Shown here piece by piece: positions 37,809 to 50,510 of a stretch of 64,000 nucleotides of DNA. The notes beneath the pieces were generated by a model. That model was not told the origin of the DNA. It did not search any database and was given only the letters and a program-made list of their open reading frames with translations. The stretch comes from Prostheceraeus crozeri (Eukaryota; Platyhelminthes; Polycladida; Euryleptidae). Position 1 is the first letter of the stretch. Each line of letters opens with the position of its first letter. The translations under genes and the position numbers were made by a program. The DNA is taken from assembly GCA_907163375.1 (NCBI GenBank), contig CAJQUW010004458.1, positions 62,001 to 126,000 on the forward strand, read 5' to 3'.

Positions 37809-38004
37809 AAAACACTTGTTCAATTTTAGAATAAATTTTCTTGTTCGCAGCCACATTTTATGGTTTACTGTGATTCTTTACAGTCGTAAAACACTTACCT
37901 AATTCAAAAAATAGATATTTTTGTTCGCAGTCAAATTTTCTGCTTTCCTGTGATTGTCTCCGGTAGTAAGTTACCTGTTCAATTTGAAAAATAGATACTT
38001 TTGA
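37765..38004 (+). repeat. Three-copy 79-80 bp tandem repeat overlapping the transposase end
   Basis: Units begin with TTCGCA at 37765, 37844 and 37924. The first encodes the last residues of the Cys-rich domain (SQPNFLVCHDCFQS and stop). The second and third are diverged duplicates carrying CAGTCGTAAAACACTT (copy 2) or a decayed version of it (copy 3). The repeat arose by tandem duplication of the gene's 3' end and now forms the element's right subterminal region. Confidence 0.8.
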
Positions 38005-38148
38005 TTTTTCATTTAAATTTTGTCTTTTTTTCTTTCAACTGAGGACTCTTAAGTGATCAGATCAACAGGTGCTAATGTAGAGATTATTATTTTATCTTAT
38101 TCAGCAATAATCTCCACCACAGATATCAATAAAACATAAAAAATCTCT

Positions 38149-38166
38149 GGGGTACGTGTGTACCCC
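38149..38166. promoter_or_regulatory. Subterminal palindrome, piggyBac right end
   Basis: GGGGTACGTGTGTACCCC, one of the three related palindromes in this element, placed about 44 bp inside the right tip and joined to ATTTCGTA, the inverse of the TACGAAAT next to the left copy. Candidate transposase-binding site by analogy with other piggyBac ends. Confidence 0.55.
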
Positions 38167-38544
38167 ATTTCGTAGGCCATGCTGCCCAAAATATTTTCGG
38201 AGTACGAGGGTTTAGCATGATCTGGTGCTCTTTTGCTGGCTAAGTGTTATTTTTTGCATGCTGTCCTACGTAGCGCTAAAATCACATATCTAGTCCTACC
38301 CGCAACCGATTAGGGTCAATAAGTCGAGCCACACATGTATGTCATCGCTTGAAACCACGCAACAACATTTTTACAACTTCATGATAGTTGGCTATACGCC
38401 TATATTGTTAGTGCAATTTCGTATTAAGCACTGAATCTGATCGCTCATAGATATAAATTTATGTATACTTACGTCTTACGTTAACCGTTGTCATCCTTGC
38501 GGAAAATGACCCCCCTTATGCACCCCTTATGAAAATCACAGCCC

Positions 38545-40290
38545 TAATCTTGCAATTTAGTTGCTTACCAAGTTTGAGATCCGTATGTCAAAACAGGCAG
38601 AATGCAATCTTTTCTTATTGTTCCACTCTGTGCTTCTTAAGATAAGGCTTCAATTTCCAAAATGACTTACACGCATTTTCTATTCTTCCTGAAATTTCTT
38701 GATCTTGGCGGAACTGGAGGAAGATCAGCTGACCTAGGTGAACGAAGTCATCGACATACTTGATCTGATAGAACTGTACGGACCATTGGTTAGAACTTTG
38801 GTTTTGTCAATATTTATGTTCAGTCCAGCTTTTCTTGCTTGTTCGTATAATTCATTCAAAAGTTTTTGGAGAGATGTTGCGTCATTCGCAAAGATGACAA
38901 TATCATTTGCAAACCACAAGTTCTGAAGGAGCTCTCCGTCGACTTTAATTCCTGTCTCGTTTGGAAAGTTGCAGCATCTAAAATTCTCCTCTAAAGTGGC
39001 GGTGAAGTGGACTGGAGCTAAAGGGTCCCCTTGATGAACACCACGCTGAACAGGGAATTTCGGACCTCTTGTCTTTAACCCAATTGAAGCTGTTTCACTT
39101 TCACAATTGTGGACTAGGATTTTCCACATCATCCCTGCGTATTCCTTGTTTTCTGATATTCAAGAGCATTGCTGCACGGCTGATGGAATCGAAGGCTTTT
39201 TCGCAATCGATCATGAGTAAGCAGAGAGTCTTGTTATATTGAGTACTTTTCAATCACTTTATTTATCGCATGCAAATGGTCAATTGTTGAATAGCCTTTC
39301 CTGAAGCCGTCTGATTGTGTTCTAATGTATGTTCGACTATTTGCTCTAGAATTCTTGTAAAGACTTTGTACATGTATACATGTCTCAGGGGGCTGATTGG
39401 TCGGTAGTTCTTGATATTTTTACTGCAACCATCTTTATAGATTACTACTGCATCTGCATTTATCCACTCCTGGGGCATCTGACCTTAATTCATTATTCTA
39501 CTGAATGTTTTTGTCATTATCAGAGTCTCTACAACGGCTTTTAGCATTTCACAAATTATATTATTTTCTCCTTGTGTTCTGTTATTCTTCATTTCATTTA
39601 CTGCTACAAGTACTTCATCTTTCATGATTTCGGCAGTTGGATTTTCCTGCTCGTCTTCTTCAATATCTATATCGTCCTTTTCAATATCAACGTTTTGTTT
39701 GTTTGTAGATGGTTATTTCGTCCAAAATCTCGCGTCTGTTTGTAATATCCCACCCACTTTCGGAGATGCATCTCTTCACTTTTCCGCCAGGATTAACTGT
39801 TTCTTGAACTTTTTCAGTGACTTATTTCTCCTTATGACCTCTTCTATCAGTTTTTCGTTACAATCGGCGATGTCATGCTTAATCCTTCGTTTGGTTGATT
39901 TTCTGGTTACAATGGACTCCACTTCTGTCAGGTTGTTTTCTCTTCATATTTTCCGTAATTCCCCACGCTTTCGGATTAAGTCAATTGTTTCATCTGTTAA
40001 CTTTCTGCTTTTTATCGATTTGCTATTCAAAGCGCAAGTCAGCTTAATCACGTCATCGATATCTTCGATCTGCAGGTTGTCGAATCTGTTTGAGAGATTC
40101 AACTGGAATTCGTTCCTACTTTCGAGTATGATGTTCCCTGGAATAGTGAGTTGCCTCATCTTTTTAATTCTTTCATGTTCCTCATTGATTCCAACCTTCG
40201 CTCGTAGAAGACGGTGATCAGAGTCGAAATCAAACCGATATGTATGAGCTGAATGTATGCATATAGACTGGTAAATCCGCTTTTGCATAT
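38545..40290 (-). pseudogene. APE-type LINE ORF2 relic (endonuclease end and reverse transcriptase)
   Basis: Read on the minus strand from 40290 down, conserved LINE blocks appear in order over several frames. These are the endonuclease C-terminus DFDSDHRLLRAKV; the linker RT block EIMKDEVLVAVNEMKNNRTQGENN; PQEWINADAVV and NYRPISPL; MIDCEKAFDSISRAAML (first catalytic Asp kept); GVHQGDPLAP; then FANDIVIFAND where the catalytic F-A-D-D has become F-A-N-D. After these come GLNINIDKTKV, YVDDFVHLGQL, RIENACKSFWKLK and DCILPVLTYGSQTW. Several frameshifts and stops interrupt it. The D-to-N change would abolish polymerase activity alone. The motifs resemble RTE-like or related LINEs widespread in invertebrates; the clade is not certain. 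It is 5'-truncated within the endonuclease domain and lies 335 bp from the piggyBac right end. Confidence 0.88.
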
Positions 40291-40299
40291 TTTTCTATG

Positions 40300-43200
40300 A
40301 TGACAAGCCGGGATGAATCGATAATGTTCTCATGTACTTTGCTTGTGAATATTCGAATTTTTCAGTTTGCTGTTAACGAATGTGTGTGATAATGTATTCG
40401 AAAGTAAATCAGAGAGAATATCTATCAATATTCTGTGTAAAATAGAGTTGATTTTGAAAGTCTGTTGATCATGTATTTTCAATGTCTGTTTGTATTCAAA
40501 TGAATATAATAGGGTAATAGCGCCATAGATAGATAAAATCATTGCATAAGATCTTCGTCTTATCTTACACATGACACACGAACCTAATCCTTGCCGCGAT
40601 CATGTAAAACCTTCTGAGACTCTGTCAGAACAAATGCTAATCAGATCCATGAAAACTTCGGATGGTTGATTGAATAGCCAGAATGATAAGATAAACTCGT
40701 ATTACTCAATACATTCTTATGACGAAGCTGACTTTGATTAGACTCTCGCTCACCCTTGATGTATTGAATAATATAATTTAAGCAAGATGTCACTGAAAAG
40801 ATGCAGCGAAATATGCAGACAGCACTTTTGTCGAATGCATAGATTATTTGTGACTTTTCTCTTAATTGAGATGACTGAAATTCCTTCATTCCATCCCACA
40901 CATGGATTGGAGCGGCTAATCGCGGTTGAAAAGTATTCTTAAACTCGTATGTAATATACTTCTCCTATTATGCAATAATTTAAAACGTTTTCACATCAAC
41001 TGCAATTAGAATGCTCCACTGAACCTCAATAGGTGTCACTACCCGGTGAAAAATTTCATATTGGTGAGAATATTGCAGGTGAAGGTCGACTTGACATTGC
41101 CGCCAGAGGTTTTTGACAGAATGCATTCTTTGACACAAGGATTGTTAGTCCATGCGCCCAAACGTACAAAAGCCAATCTCTTGCTAGTGTCTTCAATTCC
41201 AATGAACGCGAAAAGAAAAGAACATGCAATCAACGCGTCATTCAAATCGAAAGATGATCATTTTGCTCTTTTAATTTTCAGTGCTTACTTACGATGGATA
41301 TGGGCGAGACTCATCATTTTCTCTCAAACCTCATCGAGTGCATTGCTGAAAAGGGAAAAATGAAACTGAGCATAGCAACAAGTTGGCTCCGCATAATAAT
41401 TTCTTTTCTACATTTAATATCAAGATTCGCTTGTGTAAGAGGTTCTCGAAGTTAATGGCCCACAAACTTTCCACTAGATGCTGTAGACATTGAGTTGTCT
41501 GATAATAATGCCGCGATATCTCAGAACTTGCATTTTCTTTAGCTTTTAGCATTCGCGTTCACCTACAATCCTGCATAATGCAACCACCTACAAGACATCA
41601 TTACCTTTCCAACGCATGCCGCGTGGAAATAACACTTCTCAAACACTTCTCAATATATTTTATTCTATTGACGATTTCTTCAATGAGATTGCTATGAGTT
41701 CAGGACTAAATTTTGCTTGCAAATAATAGATGATTTTGAACATTTTTCTACTAAATTGATCTATTCTCGAGTAATTGAGATTTCGATGTTGCAATTTCAA
41801 TATCTTGAACGCTTAAGATCAACGTCAAAGACATATTAAAGATATGAGAATTTTTGTTGACTTAGGCGAACAACGCAGACAATTCGTACAATTTAGTCGG
41901 TAACTTCCTCAATGACAAGGGATTGAAAATGGCTCTAACGATTTAAGTTGTTGTTGAATCGATCGCTGGAGTTACCATTCATTAATTTTAGTACAAAACG
42001 ATTCAGTTGTCGTTTGTGTCCTCATTTAGTGCTATTGTCAAAGCCGTCGAGTTAGCATAGCGAATGCTTTACCGATGGGTACTTAAAGATCAAATTTTGA
42101 ATATGGAACCTGATAAAAATCTGTGAATTCAGTGAATATGTTCAGGTTTACCATTAGATTAATACATGGGGCAATAATGATAGAATAATAATCCACTAAT
42201 GTCGTGGCCTTGTGATCTAAGTATAGTTTGATCGAGTCAAACCTGAGACTTTTGAAATAGATGCAGTGTGCATTCTCACTAAACACTCAGTAAAAAGGAG
42301 CGAAGATGGGATAAACATAACTCGGCCACATGGAATAAGGTCGCCCGTTTTTACTGTGCTTCTGGATATACATGTAAATAAACAAAGTTTGTTTACTTTT
42401 ATTTTGATAATAATCATAATAGCAATGAGGGACCCTGCAACATTTACACAATCGCTCTTTTCGACTTGTTGAACCTGCTCCCTCCACGTAATCGGTGCCG
42501 CAATCGCCAACATGCCCAATACCGCACAAGCATAGCAGTAGGGATCTTTTTGATGAACTCTTATCGAATAGTGGTAAATATTATACATAATTAATAGCAA
42601 TATTATACACTGTATGCATGTTTAGCTTCCAACAATCTTCATTACCATGCACTTGATAGCAGCGATGACTTCTATCAATGTTTTAGACTTAGAGTACGTG
42701 CTATATGTTAGAAGTTAGCGGTTCTTACGAATCGAAGAATTTAAAACTGAAACTTTGAAACATGATTATATTTAATGAAAGTTTTCATATTCTATATACC
42801 GCATAATAATAAAAGCGATAAGTTGGATCTCTACGTTACAAACGATAAATGTTTGTTTCTGGCATTCTACTTTTTGATATTAGGATATTTTTGAGCGCTG
42901 AGTCACAGATAGAAATTAAAACAGGAAAATGCTCTTTGGCTATTAACATTTCAAAAAAATTCATCATAGAAAACCTTCCAAATAGCAACATAGGCTAAGA
43001 CAGTGACGCAGTGACTGCGGGGTTCCAGAAGTATCTCAAAGTAAAATAAACTGGCACCATTGCTTATGTTGATTAAATTTCACAAAATCTGAAAAGTTTC
43101 AAATTTGATTAAGGGCTTCACCAATTTTACAAATTTCATATGCAGGCAACCCAAAAAGTCTCCATGATTTCGAATTTTAGTTTTAGGAAAAACTGAATAT

Positions 43201-46200
43201 TGATACAATTATCATTTAGCCGTTATTTGAACAAGCAGAACTGGGAGCTTTGATACAGAAAATTTGTCAGCCTCTATCCAGTTTTAAGTGTTGCAAACTG
43301 TCAAAGTTGAGGTGCTATTCCAGTGGGGCAGAACGTCTGTGTCAAGACCTGTCCAAAACAGTCGATTTTGCTCTATGGTTTGGGTAATTGAAACTGTTGG
43401 TTGTGATAGCTCCAAGTTGTACCTGTTAAGGAGGCAGTTTCCAGAATGAGCTTCATCGTTAAAAAAATTGCTTAATTTATTTTCCAATTGAAACCATTTT
43501 ATAAACATATTGCAATCGTCTCTCAAAGTCAAGTTCGTTTGCGGCAATTATTGAACAAATTACGGTTTGTAAGGTATCAAGGTCAATCGTGCCTCATTAT
43601 TATGTGCACTAAGCTTTTTGGAACATCAGACGCTTCAGCTACATCTCGAACAGAACAATTTCACACTCATTCTGTGATCTTAGTACTTGATCGGCTCCAC
43701 TATCCTTAATTATCTTCAATCAGTAACTTAAATCGACAAGTAAATCATGACGAGATGGAATGATAAACCGTCTTACGAGTATCAATAACCATTGCCAGGA
43801 CGATTTATTAATATTACTTATTAATTATTATAACTCCAAATCCTGTTGACCAAAATGGATTTTTACTTGTAGGTTATGTTATGTGTCAAGTATGCAAACT
43901 CAACGAGTCGAATTTGATTGATTCGAAAGCAAGAATTACTAATGTGCGTTCAGTAATCAATCACGGCATGCTGGTGTGGCTATCGATTATTTGCTCGGCA
44001 ACCTGCAACAGCAAATTTAATTAAAACAGGACACGGTTAAAAAATTCGAAGAATCTCGGAAACGGAAGACACTAAAGTTAAATCAACTACCCTAGTGGAA
44101 AATCGTGTACATAATTATGCTACTTAAAGTGAAGAGCGTATGAAATAATTCTAATAACATGCAGTAACTTACCCTGCAGAGTAGGAAGTATAATACATAT
44201 AGCGGCTAGCCAACCCACCGTTCTAAAGGGACAGGAGATAAATTATAACGTATAATCAATTTTTCTTGCAACTATAAATCAAAATCAGAGCTCGGCATGA
44301 AACATGAAGAGAAGATAACCAAAATTATAAATGATGAAAAACAAGAAACATAAGAAACCAAACGAGATATCCATGTACGGAGTCATCAGGGAGGAACCAT
44401 GTGGCTGCATAAAGCAAGGTTTCGGCCCCTAGCCTCCAACCGGTATCATTTGGCGTGGCCAGGCCAGCCATATCGAATGAACGACAAGGAAGATCTCAAC
44501 AAACCAGAGGATTGTGAACAATATATTGATCAATAAGACTGAACAATATGTTTGTATAAAAGCTCCATTTTTACTTGATTAAGCAAAATTTAATTGATGA
44601 TTGCTCTTGTGTGCTTCGTATACTGAACTTCAAATTCGCAGATTTTTGAGGCAGCCCGTTAATGGATCACAAAAAGTGAAAATTTCTTTTTACATACATG
44701 AGCAAACATGGCACTAAAAATATATAAAGAGGAAATAAAGATAAATAGCCAGATGCTGGTACTTATTATGGTGGTTCTCTGCTCAACTTAGTGTGGCTAA
44801 CATGTTCCTAATAATGTTGCTAGCTTACGATCATTCAAATAGCCCTGCAGAGGTATCTTTCTTATCCGTAGTTTCATAACTTACTCTCTGAAAAGAAAAT
44901 GAATTGAATCTTGAATTCCATCGACGAAAACATAATAAACTCAGTAATGATAACAAGTTCATAAAGTAATCAATAATCATCTTCAATATTACTTGAAAAC
45001 TCAGTTGAAAATATGATACCTGGATGTGTGCGTTTCGTGTTTCTTTCTAAGATGTAGAAAAATGTGAAATTAGTTAAGTGCTACAGAGCTATTAATATTT
45101 TGCTTCATGATTTCCACGTTCATTTAATCTTTCATCAGGTTTTCTTGTTCTTAATGTCTTCATAGAATCTTTCTCACAACAAGGGATTACCGCATCTCCT
45201 AGTCGAATTTTTTCGATAAACTATCACATAGCAATTTCGCTTAGATTAATGTACAGATATTCAAGTAGACTTCACCTCAAATAAGTATCCGATGTACCTA
45301 TTACTCTGAAATAAAACATGAAAGTTTTATTTATTTTCTTATATTTCAGTAGATCACGATATTTATGGCAGATCTTTATAGCCTTTCGACGATAATATCG
45401 TCTTAACATATCTATAATTTCAAGGCTTTACTTGCAATTAAGCGAACAAATGATTCATCTGTTGTCAATATGAAAGATTTCTGATGAGACATTGCATGTC
45501 ACGAAATACACTGAAACAATGAGGAAATGATATTCGTTGCCTATGTTTCTGCTTCACTCCAAAATCAGCTATCATATCTCGGCGAAGATAAATTGCGCAT
45601 CTTCTCAACAGAAGTAATGCCTGCAATAAATCAATTAATAGAATATTAAACTACATTCAATCAAGTACAAGCGCACCTTACGTACTACACTATGAGCAGG
45701 TTATCGATCAAAATGTTGAGAACATGGCCTGGAAATACAATAAATCGAGCAAATGAAGCGTTTCAAATTGAGAGAAAAAATGCAAGAGAACGATAAGGAG
45801 GCAAGAGTTTTAAATCTGTCGCATTTCTTCTAATGAAAAACCCCGGCTACTTTATTGTAGCCGGAGTTCTAGTGTAGGCACGAGCTGCAATAAATCGTCA
45901 GAATTATTTTCTTTATATATTATATGCATGCTTTTGGATTTTTAGGTAAAAATTCCGTTTAAATTGTCAGAAATACTGACGACCATTTCTTAATTCTCAA
46001 CTTTTGATGATTATTTGACGTGGATATCTTTGTCACTTTTTCTTGATTAAAGAACATGAGGTTATTGCGAAAGTTAAGTCGCAACACATGTAACAGACGC
46101 AAAATGCTTGTTTGCCCCTTTCACTTCAGAAATGAAAGCTCATCGGCAATTGCTTTGACTGGTAGCGAATGGAAGTTGATATATAATTAGTTAAGCTTTC

Positions 46201-47600
46201 AATATGTACCGATACCTGTACTGATACTCACTTCTAAAGACTCGGGCGCTACTCGTTTCGCTAACTTCACCTTCTCGAGGGTTTGGTCACTCACTGACAA
46301 TCGAATCATTTGATATCAAAATTAATGGCACTGCTAATGAATTCCTGATTTATGATGGCCTTGAGTTTGATAGTTGATTAATCGAAATCACGGTCCAGGC
46401 TGTCCTAGATATTTAGGGATATTTAGAAACGTAACAATAGTGTGGCCCCGGGCTGTATTAGATGGCCAGGGGTCTTTGACTGTCCTTAACGGGTTCTATC
46501 GGAGGCTTGGTTGTATTAGAGGCTCAGATTGTAATTGAAATATGGCACTTGCAAGCAATGGAGTCATTAGAGGAAGGATATTGAAGACTGCAGTTTAAAG
46601 CGTAAAAACACAGTGCCACAAAATGTACTCGTATGTCAGCCATAATTGTCTGAATCATTGATGTTTTAGTGCGGTGAACAATCGCTGTAAGAATACCGGC
46701 AAATTTATTTCCAACTATACCTATGTTTCTAAAGTATGCTGCTGCTGAATCGCACTGAGAATATGCTTCCTTTAGAAAAGTTATGATCCCTTAATATGCT
46801 TAGATAAAAGGAGTTCGACACAAACTTACACTTTATAGAAAAGCATCATAAGATACAAATTCTCTGGGATGCACAGAATGCGGATTATAAGGAACGAGAC
46901 TTTTCAGATGCCGCATTCTTTCATGCCATCACAGCCCTCAATGCTGATGGGTTCAATTTGAACGTTGCTAAAAAAACTTGAAAATAATTCGCTGCACATG
47001 TTCAAATGAAAACAAAAGATAAGAAATCGAAAAAATTACTGTCTCAGATAATTTGAATATGCGGCGTGATCTTTTGATATTAATTCAATTAATAAATTCG
47101 AAGTGGCCCCTTACTTTTCTATTTAAATAATTCTTGACCCAACCACTTTTTCATAATTCCACACGCAATTTTAATAATTTTTGCAACAATAATCGTGCAT
47201 GCAGCTGCTAACGGCTCTTCTTTCTAGATCGCATCGTGATAGAATTAAAATACAAAATGTTCTATAATACGTGCAGGTTTTTGAAATGATATATGAGTAT
47301 GACATATGATGTAAATGTTCATATTTTCTTCAAATAGTTATACTACACGATTTGAAATTATTTTCCATTCATTCGTATCTTCATGAAATGTTGCCTATTA
47401 GAAGAAATAATGACAGCAATAATACAGTTATGAAAACAGCATTTTCAATTACCGGTATGGTAAATTTCGTAGCTAGAATTACTCAGCGATTACTGCAGCG
47501 ATTTCCTTTAAGATAACATGTGCGTTGTGATTCACAATTTTCAAACCATTCTAAAAAACCTATGGTAATCATAGATAGCTCAGTGATGACATCTTAACTG
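40300..47600. other. Intergenic DNA, nothing recognised
   Basis: The longest element-free stretch with no named feature. Frames up to 127 codons (42217-42600, minus) have no motif. A 105-codon plus frame (41046-41363) overlaps a minus frame; neither is recognised. A perfect 8-bp-stem hairpin lies at about 45843-45864. A loose repeat of GGCTGTATTAGA-like words lies at about 46395-46540. Confidence 0.4.
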
Positions 47601-47615
47601 TCATTCACAACTCCG

Positions 47616-48500
47616 ATGGTGCATATAACTAACATCCGTCAGAAAGTGTCTAGCATGACAGGCATCCCGAAGCCTTCGGTTCACCGAATCCTGCGACGGC
47701 AGTTGGCTTTGTCCCCATACAAACTCCGCCTGTTACAATATCTTAAGCCCGAAGACCACTTAACTCGTCTTGAATTTTCAAGATGGTTTTTAGAGAATTA
47801 CCTAATGTTACCTGATGAAGTACCTATTACCTAATGCCTTCTGGTCAGACGAGGCATATCTTCATCTTGACGGAGATATCAGCAGATACCACTGCCGCAT
47901 CTGAGCCTCATCCAAGCCCACTCATTTCCTTACGAAACCGCTGCATCCAAAAGAGATCTGCGTTTGGTTTGGATTCACAAGTGAATTTAAAGTCACAGCT
48001 TTCTTTTTTAATGGCACAGTGACATCTGAGACATAGTTGCATATTGAGACATAATTGCATATAGAGACATAGTTGCAGAGTTACATATATGTTGCAGGCA
48101 AGTGTCATCCCACAGCCCGCCCAACGTCGTAAATTGTATAAAATCATCTTTATGTAGGATGGTGCGCCGGCCCATTTTGCAAACATCGTGAGGCAGTTCC
48201 TTTATGACAAGTTTTTGCCACAGCGCGTTATTTCTCGTGGATGCCACATTGCATGACCACCCAGGTCGCCTGATTTAATTCCGTTGGATTTTTGGTTTTG
48301 GGGAGCATTGAAAGTGAGAGCTTTTCACTCAAATCCACCAACAATTGATGATTTAAAGATCAGGATAACGGAGGAGTGTAGCCGGTTCATGGTTGAAGAG
48401 CTGCAAAATGCGACTGCTGTCTACTTACTCGTCCGCAATTTGCTCTTGAAAACGGTGGCGGACACATTGAGCATTGCATCTAACAACGATAACCGCTGTA
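47616..48500 (+). pseudogene. mariner-type DDxD transposase relic
   Basis: The N-terminal part encodes a helix-turn-helix block, MTGIPKPSVHRILRRQL, then LSPYKLRLLQYLKPED and LEFSRWFLENYL, the hallmark of the Tc1/mariner group related to the DD41D family. The centre is scrambled by stops and an 18-bp tandem repeat. The C-terminal part resumes at about 48157: DGAPAHFANIVRQFL, then PPRSPDLIPLDFWFWGALK with Asp as third catalytic residue. I count 42 residues between the last two Asp. A TGA replaces the Trp expected before PPRSPD, and a TAG stands where Gln precedes DGAP. It ends with a conserved-looking ITEECSRFMVEEL tail. No terminal repeats were identified. Confidence 0.8.
48028..48078. repeat. 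18-bp tandem repeat, about 2.8 copies
   Basis: Units beginning GAGACATAGTTGCATATT at 48028, 48046 and 48064. The array sits in the middle of the mariner-type transposase relic, where the central catalytic region should be, so it arose after inactivation. Confidence 0.85.
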
Positions 48501-48619
48501 ATAAATCTCTTTGGAATAATTTTCTACTTTTAATTTTTCACAAGGTATTGAAAAGTTATCCATTACTTCTATTACTGTTATTCTTATTTGTACAAATAAT
48601 CAACCATTGATGAAGATAC

Positions 48620-49668
48620 GAATGGTTTGAAAAATAGTTTCATATCATGTGCATCAATTATATCTGTACTTAAAATGTACATTTACATCATATATCATTT
48701 TGAAAACTTGCACGACTTATGGGACAATCTGTATATTAATAGTGCTTATGTAGTGCACTATTATAGTGCTAGTGGACCCACACATGTAAATTGGCATGTA
48801 AACGAAGAAACAACTAGCTTGTCGGATACATGTTTCGAGGCAGATAGTGCGTGTGTATGAGATTTTGCGGAAGCTCACTCAGTTAACTCGTGTAAATGTG
48901 GCCTCATGATGAGTGGTTGGAATATTAGCTTGAATGAGTGCAGAAAATAAATTTGAGTTTATAAAACTGATTTTCAAATTAATCTTCTACCCATAAACAT
49001 CAAAATTCTATCACACTATCAAAGTTACTTTTTACTCTTCTTTTAGTCTACTCAAGAGTAGGCAGAAAGACAATTTGAGTGAATGCAAGATAAGTTTGAG
49101 AGGATATAAGGTTAATTTGACCGGCGAAAAGTGAAGAATATCATACTAATGTAAATGTAAACTTTTAAATTACTGATATCAAACAACGCATTGTATGTGG
49201 ATGACTAGTTTTGTTTGCATTGTACATGAGGAATTTTTGTCGAAAATAACTACAACTTCACTGCGAATCCAATAACAAACAACTTTGTTGTCATAACTTC
49301 CTAAAAATCGGTTATGATTCCACAAATACTTCACAACCATTTCTATTTGTTCTCACATGTAATGGAATGTTGTTTGACGATCATTTACGGAAAATGCTCT
49401 CTACTCTATAATAGTTCCGAGCAAGCTTGGAAAAAATATTAACCTTCCAACTTTACTTCATAATTGCATTTGTTGTTATTACCACATGACTTCACAGTTT
49501 TAACTAATTGTCGATGGTTTTAGCATTTCAGTTATGCACATAAATGTATCATAATCTGTGATAGACTTCAAATAGCATGAAACAATAATCTGTAGCAGCG
49601 CCAAGGGTTACACACGGTCGCGGTTGTTAACTGTCTGATTTTTACCGTGTTTGCAACCATACCGAAAC
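48620..49668. other. Intergenic DNA, nothing recognised
   Basis: AT-rich flank between the mariner relic and the third hAT-like element. No motif seen. Confidence 0.45.
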
Positions 49669-50510
49669 GTTTATCGCATAGAGTAAGTATATTAGGTAGA
49701 GTAGTAACTCAGCATTTATCAAACCCCAATGTGTATTCAGTTTCGATTTCATTAAAATGAACATGAGTCGAGACCTAGTACCACTCTGTGAGATATGCAG
49801 TTTTTACACTTTTGGAGAAATGTAAACGAACTTGACTGATAATGATAACAATGCAGAATAAGGAATAGCATGAGGAATAGTATTCCACAAGTCCTCCATG
49901 TCATGACAACTGGGAGAGGCAATATACTTTGTTAAATTAGCAATTCGATAGGTTACCGTTAAAGCTCAGCTTTATTAGAATAAGATTTTCTTATGCGTGA
50001 TCATATCACAAACTGCCACTGAAAGAGCAAAACATCGTAATCAAAGAAGCTGATCACAATGAACTTTACAAGATGTAAATGGGTACACATTACTATTCGG
50101 ATTCTAGAAATGAGACCTTGTGAATCATAAAATCATCCCGCTGAAAATTGAATTAAAAACATGACATATTAGCCAAGGAGATCTCAATAAGATCTCAACT
50201 TTTCCTTGAAGACTTGCAGGGACAGGGCTTATGAAATTTCATTGATTATCAGCTTAATTTCCGCTTAATTAAGATGCTTATTAGCAAATATTCATTCCTT
50301 TTGATAACCAACTTGTTTCATGCTACTTATAAAGGTCGTTACTCATGTCGGTAGTATATAAATTTTCCAAAATTTAGCATTTTGAAAACTGCTCAAATAA
50401 TATTTTCGACCACATGATCGTAATCTCCACAGAAAATTTAATCTTTTGATATAAATATTTTCACTGTACACAGACACTTTTTTGAGTCGATATTCTATCT
50501 ACTATATATA

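Larger units (their letters stand above)
35253..38210 (+). mobile_element. piggyBac element, complete ends (2958 bp)
   Basis: The left tip CCCTCGCACTACGAAA and the inverse of the right tip CCCTCGTACTCCGAAA form terminal inverted repeats. They start with CCC, as piggyBac ends do. The flanking tetranucleotide is TTTA on both sides (35249-35252 and 38211-38214) instead of the usual TTAA. Inside both ends lies a second inverted block, TACGAAATGGGGTA, with the right copy about 25 bp further in. The GGGGTAC/GTACCCC palindrome occurs three times (35270-35287, 35441-35458, 38149-38166). About 880 bp of leader precedes the transposase, and a three-copy tandem repeat follows its end. Confidence 0.88.

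Noticed and set aside
39624..40217. 197-codon plus-strand frame, the longest of its region
   Set aside because: Antisense shadow of the LINE RT relic, whose conserved motifs read on the minus strand; the Ser/Phe-rich translation is typical of an antisense frame.
42217..42600. 127-codon minus frame with several Cys as a secreted protein
   Set aside because: Three overlapping frames cover the same bases, with no signal peptide or Cys spacing recognised.
45843..45864. CCGGCTAC-TTTATT-GTAGCCGG hairpin as a terminator or histone-type 3' stem-loop
   Set aside because: Stem is perfect over 8 bp but the sequence is not the histone element, there is no gene upstream, and factor-independent terminators do not apply in a eukaryotic genome. 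Noted as an isolated hairpin only.
46395..46540. Loose tandem repeat of GGCTGTATTAGA-like words
   Set aside because: Units differ too much in sequence and spacing to support a repeat call by eye.
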